A DNA stretch of 11,812 nt from Baffinella frigidus (taxonomy: Eukaryota; Cryptophyceae; Cryptomonadales; Baffinellaceae): NCBI GenBank assembly GCA_026770585.1, contig MU646523.1, positions 525,755-537,566 of the forward strand, given 5' to 3'. Below the pieces are notes generated by a model. That model saw only the letters and a program-made list of their open reading frames with translations. It ran no database searches and was not told the origin of the DNA. A program made the position numbers and the translations under genes. Shown here piece after piece: positions 6,441 to 11,702 of this stretch; positions within the stretch are counted from its first letter, which is position 1, and each line of letters opens with the position of its first letter.

Positions 6441-6542
6441 GCGCTACAGGTAGCGGTGAACAGAGCCGAGGAGGCGCGTGGCCAGGCCACGCACGACAAG
6501 GAGCGCTTGCTCGCCGAACACTCCGGATGCCAGCGCGTGCAG
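6441..6542 (+). CDS. Exon 6 of model: one full coiled-coil repeat
   Basis: AG at 6439-6440, donor GTCTGT at 6543, exactly 102 bases and 34 codons in phase 0. Starts ALQVAVNRAEEARGQATH and ends KERLLAEHSGCQRVQ; EHSGC is the fourth motif copy. Its Cys lies 35 residues after that of exon 5. Third positions are G or C in 28 of 34 codons. It is the last and only complete member of three tandem copies. Confidence 0.75.
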
Positions 6543-6648
6543 GTCTGTTAAAGCTAGGCGCAAACAAAATGAGAGGTCGGATATTCGACGTTTGGCGAAT
6601 TGCAGGAAAGCTAGCTTTCCGGGAAACGTCGCCGAGTCGGGAAACGTC

Positions 6649-6694
6649 GTTTGTACAAACTATATATTGTTATATAGTTTGTACAAACTATATA
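6649..6694. other. Overlapping perfect palindromes GTTTGTACAAAC
   Basis: 6649-6666 pairs with 6671-6688 (18-base perfect arms, 4-base loop). 6671-6694 is itself a perfect 24-base palindrome centred on GTAC. Such AT-rich DNA can extrude cruciforms. Confidence 0.8.
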
Positions 6695-6695
6695 T

Positions 6696-6761
6696 GAAAC
6701 CGCGTCTTTATAACAATATATAGTTGGCACAAACTATATATTGTTATAAAGACGCTGTTTC
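6696..6761. other. 30-bp-arm AT-rich hairpin
   Basis: 6696-6725 pairs with 6732-6761 with one mismatch, around a six-base loop. The arm contains GCGTCTTTATAACAATATA, the same motif that forms the 19-bp tandem at 7019. It could be a MITE remnant or a recombination-generated palindrome. Confidence 0.8.
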
Positions 6762-6776
6762 GCCGGCTCGTCCCCA

Positions 6777-6835
6777 GGCTCCGCACGAGTAGGGGCGCTT
6801 GCTCTCGGAGCACTCGGGATGCCAGCGCGTGGCAG
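6777..6835 (+). pseudogene. Exon 6 fragment with TAG stop (first)
   Basis: Reads QAPHE-stop-GRLLSEHSGCQRV and then GCAGGTCTGTTAAAGCC, the exon 6 donor and intron start. The TAG (GAGTAGG) replaces the Lys/Met codon seen in intact copies. Confidence 0.65.
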
Positions 6836-6960
6836 GTCTGTTAAAGCCAGGTGCAAAACAAATGAGATGTTGGATGTTCGACTTTTGGCGAAGAAATGTC
6901 GGGTGTTCGACTTTTGGCGAATTGCTGGAAAGCTAGGTTTCTGGGAAACGTCGCCGAGTC

Positions 6961-7087
6961 GTGGTACAAACAATATACAGACGTTGTAGCGTGGTACAAA
7001 CAATATAAAGACTTTATAGCGTCTTTATATTGTTATAGCGTCTTTATATTGTTATAGCGTCTTTATATTGTTATAGCGTCTTTATAT
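6961..7087. repeat. 30-bp tandem (x2) then 19-bp tandem (x3.6)
   Basis: GTGGTACAAACAATATA-type 30-mers at 6961 and 6991 differ at three positions. GCGTCTTTATATTGTTATA (19 bp) repeats at 7019, 7038, 7057 and 7076. The two sets are partly reverse complements (AACAATATAAAGAC / GTCTTTATATTGTT), so the block can fold. Confidence 0.85.
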
Positions 7088-7115
7088 TTTCAGCTATTTC
7101 ACCGGCGCATCCCCA

Positions 7116-7163
7116 GGCTGCGCACGAGTAGGAGCGCTTGCGCGCAGAAAAACACTCGGGATG
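7116..7163 (+). pseudogene. Exon 6 fragment with same TAG stop (second)
   Basis: Reads QAAHE-stop-ERLRAE-KHSGCQ before the GA tract. It carries the same GAGTAG stop as the 6777 copy, so the stop arose before this duplication. The donor has been replaced by GA repeat. Confidence 0.65.
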
Positions 7164-7261
7164 CCAGGGAGGGAGGGAGAGAGGGGGGGGGGAGAGAGAG
7201 AGGGAGGGAGAGAGGGAGGGAGAGAGGGAGAGGCAGAGAGAGAGAGAGAGAGAGGGGAGAT
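7164..7261. repeat. GA microsatellite / polypurine tract
   Basis: About 100 bases of nearly pure G and A (GGGAGGGAGAGA). It begins exactly where an exon 6 fragment ends. It is complementary to the CT tract of intron 4. Confidence 0.9.
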
Positions 7262-7912
7262 ACAGGCACAGGGTGTAGGGTGTAGGAATTAGGGGTTGGG
7301 GTGTGGGTGTTTGGCACCACGTAACATCAGAGTACGCTCCAGTGAGAGTAAAACCGTTACTACTGCCAACACGGCTACGTCGTACCCCGCCAGATTCTTG
7401 GAAGGGGTTGTCAAAAGTCAATTTCCCCTGAAGGCAGTGGTTTCAAAAATTTAACAAACACCACCTGTGGTGTTATAAAAACATCAACACCCGCATCCAA
7501 TCTGGCGTGGAAGGTCTGTTACACGTTCTCGCCACGTTTCCATACACCCTATATCCCTTCTGTGCCGGCGCCGCCTCAAGTCGTCACTTCGTCAAAATGT
7601 CGACTTTGACATTTTTGGGCTCGGCCGCCCCTGAACGGAAAATTTGAGAAAAATAATCAGCTTGTCAGGCTCGCTAAGCTGAACAAATTGAATAATTAGA
7701 GCTTGACGATCCGAGAAAACCCTGATTTTTTAGCCCCGGGAAACCCTCGTCCGCACCATTCACTTTACTACACGTGTGTGTAGTAAATTTCATTGAAACG
7801 AAAGGCATCCAGAACTGTCTCGCCACATAAGGGATAAGTATGTTGAAAAGCTTGTGGATAAAATGGCTCAAATTGGTTGTCCCGCCTACACAAAATGGCT
7901 CCAACTGTTTCC

Positions 7913-7970
7913 CGCCACGCACGAGATGGAGCGCTTGCTCTCGGAGCACTCGGGCTGCCAGCACGTGCAG
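7913..7970 (+). pseudogene. Intact 3' half of exon 6 plus donor
   Basis: In frame: ATHEMERLLSEHSGCQHVQ followed by GTG at 7971, without a stop and with the [ED]HxxC motif. The 5' half is missing and no AG acceptor lies near its start, so I treat it as a junction copy. If an unusual acceptor were used it would be an extra exon in phase with exon 7. Confidence 0.5.
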
Positions 7971-8086
7971 GTGTTTTTTTTATTGATATTTACGATTTGA
8001 TTTGATGCGTGTGTTATGGTTCGTGGAACACGTTGTCATCACCTTTCAAAAATAGGTAGTTGAATTGATCGCTTTTCGAAACGCAG

Positions 8087-8155
8087 GCCTCGATGGAGGA
8101 TTCGCTGCACAAGGCCGAATCGACCCGGGATCGCTTCCTCGAGGAACGCGACCAG
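8087..8155 (+). CDS. Exon 7 of model: ASMEDSLHKAESTRDRFLEE...
   Basis: AG at 8085-8086, donor GTTACG at 8156; 69 bases, 23 codons, phase 0 on both sides. It corresponds to the first two-thirds of the 35-residue repeat (A-x-x-x-S-L-x-K-A-E-x-x-R-D) and ends ERDQ. Exon 8 supplies the EHSSC part, so one repeat is split over two exons. Third-position GC is 19/23. Confidence 0.7.
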
Positions 8156-8162
8156 GTTACGA

Positions 8163-8450
8163 GCCCTAGCTCTTTCTCAGTCTATTTAGGCTCACCAATT
8201 TGGTGTGCCAAGGCTCATTTCCGTTCCAAAGTTGACGGATTCGTACCGCGAACCCAGCATGTCAACTTGAGGATAGTCGCTGCACAAGGCCGAATCGGGG
8301 TCGCTTCCTTGAAGAGCGTGACCAGGTGCCGCATAGCTCTGTCTCAGTCTATTCGGTCTCGCCAATTCAGGGAAACCAGGCTCGTTTCCGTTCCAAAGTT
8401 GACGGATATGTACCTCGAACTCGGCGTGTCAACTTAAGAATAGTCTGCCA
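8163..8450. repeat. Intron repeat (CTCAGTCTATT family), two copies
   Basis: Both copies share AGCTCT, CTCAGTCTATT, TTTCCGTTCCAAAGTTGACG, GTACC and GTCAACTT(G/A)A(G/A)(G/A)ATAGTC. Related copies occur at 9757-9790, 9846-9910 and 9911-10115, and the front part (AGCTCTGTC-CAGTT-ATTTGGTCTC) in intron 1. It is a dispersed repeat that sits next to exon ends. Confidence 0.75.
8278..8325 (+). pseudogene. Frameshifted copy of exon 7
   Basis: Reads SLHKAES as exon 7, then has lost five bases (ACCCGGGAT shortened), which shifts the frame into a stop. The end GCGTGACCAGGTGCC keeps the exon 7 donor. The copy starts at GAGGAT, a short match to GAGGATTCG in exon 7. Confidence 0.7.
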
Positions 8451-8483
8451 ACCCGACTGAGGCAGAGCTAGGAATCTCTCCCC

Positions 8484-8575
8484 GAACCCCGAAACCCGGA
8501 GACCGGAACCCTAATCTCCAAACCCGAACCCCGAAGCCCCACACCCTAAACCCCACACCGTAAACCGTAAACCGC
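8484..8575. repeat. CCCGAAA / CCCTAAA heptamers, forward
   Basis: Degenerate heptamers including an inverted copy of the 35-bp unit of 8763-8920 (CCCTAATCTCCAAACCCGAA). Telomere-like orientation, same as the terminus. Confidence 0.75.
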
Positions 8576-8762
8576 ATGGGTTTGGTAACACCACGGCGAA
8601 TCCCTCTCTCACAAATCAGAATGCTCATAATGATCAGAACCCCAACCACCGAATCCCAACCCCACCCCACCCTCTGGTAGATGATGGCAGAAACCCGAAC
8701 CCCGAAACCCGAAACCCATCTACTGGCCCTCGATTCTCAAGTTGGGGAGCGTCAACTTCCCT

Positions 8763-8920
8763 TCGGGTTTCGGGTTAGGAGATTACGGTTCCGGTTTCCG
8801 GGTTTCGGGTTTGGAGATTACGGTTCCAGTTTCCGTGTTTCGGGTTTGGAGATTAGGGTTCCAGTTTCCGTGTTTCGGGTTTGGAGATTAGGGTTCCGGT
8901 TTCCGGGTTTCGGGTTTGCC
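8763..8920. repeat. 35-bp tandem repeat of telomere-like heptamers, inverted
   Basis: Units beginning GTTCC(A/G)GTTTCCG at 8788, 8823, 8858 and 8893, preceded by a partial unit. Each unit is five heptamers long (TTTCGGG, TTTGGAG, ATTAGGG types). It is on the opposite strand to the flanking CCCGAAA blocks. Confidence 0.85.
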
Positions 8921-8930
8921 AAACCAGATG

Positions 8931-8962
8931 ATGGGCCAGGATGCGGCGTGCAAGCCCTAACC
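8931..8962 (+). pseudogene. Fragment of exon 8 start (a)
   Basis: CCAAACCAG then ATGATGGGCCAGGATGCGGCG-like text reading MMGQDAACKP, recognisable as exon 8 MMREHSSCKP with changes. It runs into telomere-like CCCCTAAAGCC. Confidence 0.45.
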
Positions 8963-9011
8963 CCTAAAGCCTCAACCCCCTGGAAACACCAAGCCCCAAA
9001 CTCTACCTGGA

Positions 9012-9118
9012 CCTCAACCTAAAACCCGAAACCCGAAACCCGAAGCCCGAAACCCGAAGCCCGAAACCCGAAGCCCGAAACCTGAAACCTGAAACCCGAA
9101 ACCCGAAACCCGAAACCT
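9012..9118. repeat. CCCGAAA heptamer array
   Basis: About 14 units CCCGAAA with CCCGAAG and CCTGAAA variants. A single T-to-G change from the telomere unit, homogenised across the block. Confidence 0.9.
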
Positions 9119-9140
9119 CAAGATGGTCTTACCAAACCAG

Positions 9141-9165
9141 ATGATGCGTGAGCACGCGTCAAACT
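9141..9165 (+). pseudogene. Fragment of exon 8 start (b)
   Basis: After CCAAACCAG it reads MMREHAS, matching exon 8 MMREHSS, then loses similarity. It shares the upstream ACCAAACCAGATGATG with fragment (a). Confidence 0.5.
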
Positions 9166-9460
9166 CCCATCAAATAGTAGGTCAAAACTACTCGATGTTA
9201 CATAGTCGTGAAAGTCCAGGTGCTTTCAGCCACCTTACCCTCAACTAGCATAACCCTTAATATAGCGTCCGTCCCTAAACTAGCACCGTAGGGTTATCAC
9301 TACCCTAATACGCAAAATTCGTACCACTATCATCAAAGCCGGGGCACGTCGCGCTCCCTCCGATCAAACATCAGTCGAACCGCACATCAAATATCAGTCA
9401 AAACCTGGCCAGGGCTTGAATAAGTGAGATTCAACGAGACTCCTTGCCTCCCTCTGACAG

Positions 9461-9574
9461 ATGATGCGGGAGCACTCGTCATGCAAGCCAGTGCACGAAG
9501 CCCTCACGACCTCCCTCAACAAGGCCGAGACTTCGCGTGACTCGGCCGTGCACGAACGCGACGACATCTTCCGG
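9461..9574 (+). CDS. Exon 8 of model: EHSSC repeat, 38 codons
   Basis: Strong acceptor (TTGCCTCCCTCTGACAG) and donor GTACCT at 9575; 114 bases, phase 0 on both sides. Starts MMREHSSCKPVHEALTTSL and ends VHERDDIFR. The Cys is 35 residues after that of exon 6 (through exon 7) and 35 before that of exon 9, so the register is held through exons of different length. Third-position GC is 32/38. This is the longest and one of the best supported exons. Confidence 0.75.
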
Positions 9575-9579
9575 GTACC

Positions 9580-9637
9580 TCCCACACGAGAATGGTAGAG
9601 GAGCCTATTTACATGTGAGGTTGTAAATATTGGTACC
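9580..9637. repeat. Repeat shared with 2558-2617
   Basis: CCCACACGAGAATGG and GAGCCTATTTACATGTGAGG match intron 3. Here it follows the exon 8 donor directly and leads into a palindrome. Confidence 0.6.
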
Positions 9638-9674
9638 AATATTTACAACGTACCAATATTTACGTAAATATTGG
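9620..9674. other. Twin perfect palindromes (30 and 22 bp)
   Basis: 9620-9649 is a perfect palindrome centred on GGTACC; 9653-9674 is another centred on TACGTA. Both share CCAATATTTAC and lie three bases apart. They could be a protein-binding pair or a cruciform site. Confidence 0.85.
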
Positions 9675-9792
9675 ATGTGGTTAAGTAACCTCGTGACTGT
9701 GCCAGCCGAGAGAGCCCGAGAGAGATCTCTCTCAGTGTACCGAGATAGCTCTCTCTCTCAGTGTATTCGGGCGAAGCAGTTTGGTGGGCCCA

Positions 9793-9831
9793 CGTGACTC
9801 GGCCGTGCACGAATGCGACGACATTTTCCGG
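9793..9831 (+). pseudogene. Copy of exon 8 3' end plus donor
   Basis: Reads RDSAVHECDDIFR followed by GTACCTCCC, like the true exon 8 end (E-R changed to E-C). It is bracketed by two copies of CTCTCTCAGT(G/C)TATTCGGG, so exon end and intron repeat were duplicated together. Confidence 0.7.
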
Positions 9832-9943
9832 GTACCTCCCTCTCTCTCAGTCTATTCGGGTGAAGCAGTTTGGTGAGGCCGGGCGTTTCGGAGCGGAAAC
9901 GTTGACAGATGTCTAGCTCTGCCCCAGTTGATGTGGGCTCACC

Positions 9944-10040
9944 ATCGATTCGCCCCCCCCGAAATTTTACGGGTAATTTTCATAGGGGGGTGTCAAAATT
10001 TACCTGTAAAATTGGGGGGAGGGGCGAATTGATGGGGGTT
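9944..10040. mobile_element. Foldback insertion flanked by 10-bp direct repeats
   Basis: A palindrome with arms CATCGATTCGCCCC / GGGGCGAATTGATG and GAAATTTTACGGGTAATTTT-like inner arms. It is flanked by TGGGCTCACC at 9934-9943 and again at 10041-10050, the form of a target-site duplication. The homologous intron repeat at 8189-8196 has a single GGCTCACC without the insertion. Inner sequence is shared with the intron 1 hairpins. Confidence 0.75.
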
Positions 10041-10162
10041 TGGGCTCACCGTCACCACAAGTGGGTCAGTGCTAGGATGTGTGCCGCACACCCAGCTTGT
10101 CAAGTTGAGAATAGTCTGATCGTCAACCCGAGTGCGACGCCACCTTCCGCCACAAGAGCATC

Positions 10163-10420
10163 TCAACTTGACATTAAATCTACGAACAACCCTGGTATTA
10201 AATCCACGAACACGGCTGATTTTAAATCCACGAACCTATCCTGATAATAAATCTGCGAAGACACCTGATGTACGAGATCGCGAGGCTAAGAGTAAATTTG
10301 CGAACGACCCTGTGATTATGTCTACGGGCAAGCTTGATCTCAAATCTACGAACAAACCCTGTTATTAAATCCACGAAAAAAAACTGAGCTACGAAAAAAT
10401 CATGACTCTGCGAACAAACC
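10163..10420. repeat. 24-bp minisatellite (TTAAATCTACGAACAAACC), block 1
   Basis: Units TGATATTAAATCCACGAACA with variation; frames over it read Leu-Asn-Leu-Arg-Thr and are artefacts. The same satellite continues after each exon 9 copy (10480-10660 and 10711-10800). Confidence 0.85.
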
Positions 10421-10422
10421 AG

Positions 10423-10479
10423 GAGCACGCGCCGTGCGCGCAGGAAATCGCGAGTCTGCACACGCAACTCGCCGCCGCC
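10423..10479 (+). CDS. Exon 9, alternative copy: EHAPCAQEIASLHTQLAAA
   Basis: AG at 10421-10422, donor GT at 10480; 57 bases, 19 codons, phase 0. It follows exon 8 equally well as 10851 does, keeping the 35-residue Cys spacing. It could replace exon 9 or precede it. As the nearest copy to exon 8 with both splice sites, it is a serious candidate. Confidence 0.5.
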
Positions 10480-10665
10480 GTTTGACATTAAATCTGCGAA
10501 CACACCTGACATTAAATCTACGAACAAACCTGATATTAAATCCACGAACAACCCTGATGTTAAATCTGCGCACAACCCTGATGTCAAATCTGCCAACAAA
10601 CCTGATGTTAGATATTAAATCTGCGAGCAAACCAACCCTGCCATTGAATCTACGAGAGAAAAAAA
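10480..10665. repeat. 24-bp minisatellite, block 2
   Basis: Seven to eight units of the ATTAAATCTGCGAACAAACCTG type between two exon 9 copies. Confidence 0.85.
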
Positions 10666-10668
10666 CAG

Positions 10669-10711
10669 GAGCACGCACGAAATCGCCAGACTCCGCCAGC
10701 AACTCAACCTG
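10669..10711 (+). pseudogene. Exon 9 copy with 11-base deletion
   Basis: Has AG at 10667-10668 and the exon 9 sequence, but GCCGTGCACGC is missing between two CACGC repeats, which removes PC and shifts the frame. The deletion looks like slippage between the short direct repeats. Confidence 0.7.
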
Positions 10712-10800
10712 GTATTAAATCTACGAACAACCGTTTTACATCCACGAACAAACCTGATATCAATTCCACGAACAACACTGAAATAAAACCACGGTACTAA
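10711..10800. repeat. 24-bp minisatellite, block 3, decayed
   Basis: Three or four diverged units after the frameshifted exon 9 copy, merging into AAACCACGGTACTAAAAA-type repeats up to 10840. Confidence 0.7.
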
Positions 10801-10850
10801 AAAACATTCAAATCACGGTGCTAAAAAGCTGCGAACAACCACGGGGGTAG

Positions 10851-10934
10851 GAGCACGCGCCGTGCACGCACGAAATCGCCAGGCTCCGCCAGCAGCTCGC
10901 CGCCGCCCAACAGGCCGCTCTCGCCTTACCCAGG
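10851..10934 (+). CDS. Exon 9 of model: EHAPCTHEIARLRQQLAAAQ...
   Basis: AG at 10849-10850 (weak, G-rich tract), donor GT at 10935; 84 bases, 28 codons, phase 0. Contains EHAPC, the sixth motif, then HEIARLRQQLAAAQQAALAL, a strong helical pattern. Reading on without splicing meets TAA at 10950-10952, so it could instead be a terminal exon. Compared with the 10423 copy it has nine more codons and a poorer acceptor. Confidence 0.55.
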
Positions 10935-11215
10935 GTACAACCACCCCCCTAAACCATAGATGATAGACCCGAATCCCCATGGGGGTTCCCCTGAACTCTA
11001 GCTCCTGAAGCCCATATCCTCTTGGGAGAGAGTCTCACCCTGGACTTGTCGTACCCAGGGTGAGGCTCCCCCCCCTGATTCGAATACTTAGTGGTTCAGG
11101 GTTGGGGTGTGGGGTTGAGGGTGCGGTGTAGGGCGTGGGGTGTATCGCCTCCATCCCATGGGGGTTTGGTGTTTAGGAGTTAGGGGTCGGGGGATATCGC
11201 CCTCGCCTTGCCCAG

Positions 11216-11399
11216 CCACACAGCGGACTTCGCAGGGATTTGGAATCACCCTTAAGCGATGACCTAGGACCCTACGGTAGGCAAGACCTAGGACCCTACA
11301 GTAGGCAATCCGTAGGGACATAGGGGGGGTTCCTGCGGATAAGGTAACGGAAAGGTGGCCCTGTTTTGGCCGAAAATCTCTTCGAAGCCCGCTGTGTGG
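11216..11399. mobile_element. TIR element, family CCACACAGCGG, longest copy
   Basis: Begins CCACACAGCGGACTTCG and ends CGAAGCCCGCTGTGTGG, near-perfect inverted ends of 17 bases. The interior repeats ACCTAGGACCCTAC(G/A)GTAGGCAA twice and shares GGATAAGGTAACGGAAAGG with the other copies. It sits immediately after CCTTGCCCAG, a copy of the exon 9 end. Confidence 0.8.
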
Positions 11400-11479
11400 G
11401 GTCGTTCCCCGCTCCCTATTTCGAATATTTGAACTCTCGACACCTTGCTCCCTGATCCATACCCTTTTAACTGTAAAAC

Positions 11480-11575
11480 CCCTCCCCTAATCCCCACACC
11501 CCTAATCCCCACACCCCCACACCCGAACGCCACCCCCCAACCCCCACACCCCACCCTAAACCTAAACCCTCAACA
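11480..11575. repeat. C-rich heptamers (CCCCACA, CCCCTAA)
   Basis: Mirrors the composition of 95-150 next to the terminal telomere; again passes into CCCTAAA repeats. Confidence 0.8.
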
Positions 11576-11700
11576 CACGTAAACCCTAAACCCTAAACCC
11601 TAAACCCTAAACCCTAAACCCTAAACCCTGAACCCAATCCCCCTAAACCCTAAACCCTAAACCCTAAACCCTAAACCTCAAACCCTAAACCCTAAATCCT
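11576..11700. repeat. Interstitial CCCTAAA telomere array
   Basis: About 15 units in the same orientation as the chromosome end, interrupted only by CCCTGAA/CCCAATC and CCTCAAA variants. It ends in AAATCCTAG, which serves as the acceptor of the next exon. Confidence 0.95.
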
Positions 11701-11702
11701 AG

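Larger units (their letters stand above)
6543..8086 (+). other. Intron 6: hairpins, repeats, decayed exon 6 copies
   Basis: The first 100 bases (GTCTGTTAAAGC ... GGGAAACGTCGCCGAGTCG) are repeated at 6836-6958, together with exon 6 fragments at 6777-6835 and 7116-7163. It also holds AT-rich hairpins, 30- and 19-bp tandems, and a GA tract. From 7262 to 7900 I see only a telomere-like G-rich stretch (7269-7310), a small inverted repeat TTTACTACAC/GTGTAGTAAA (7764-7787), and no gene. Confidence 0.6.
8156..9460 (+). other. Intron 7: exon 7 copy, shared intron repeat, CCCGAAA satellites
   Basis: Carries two copies of the intron repeat family (8163-8277, 8333-8450), an exon 7 copy, inverted and direct CCCGAAA heptamers, a 35-bp tandem and two fragments of the exon 8 start. 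From 9160 to 9440 I see no repeat or coding signal beyond short CCGTAGGGTTATCACTACCC text. Confidence 0.6.
9575..10850 (+). other. Intron 8: palindromes, exon 8 junction copy, minisatellite
   Basis: Contains the shared repeat 9580-9637, twin palindromes, an inverted GAGAGAGATCTCTCTC region (9720-9765), an exon 8 end copy, the foldback insertion at 9944-10040 and a 24-bp minisatellite in which two exon 9 copies are embedded. Confidence 0.55.
10935..11702 (+). other. Intron 9 or intergenic: hairpin, TIR element, telomere-like DNA
   Basis: Holds a CTCACCCTGG/CCAGGGTGAG hairpin (11024-11043 with 11055-11074), G-rich telomere-like repeats (11095-11195), a fragment like the exon 9 end (CTCGCCTTGCCCAG, 11202-11215), the TIR element 11216-11399, C-rich heptamers and the interstitial telomere block. 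No independent gene is seen. Confidence 0.55.

Noticed and set aside
8681-9022. 113-codon + strand frame with FRVSGLEIRV repeats
   Set aside because: Translation of the 35-bp telomere-like tandem; no exon-like sequence except the short exon 8 fragment.
10132-10718. LNLRT-repeat protein on the + strand and FVRRFNV-type frames on the minus strand
   Set aside because: They follow the 24-bp minisatellite; units are not in a conserved frame and indels break it.
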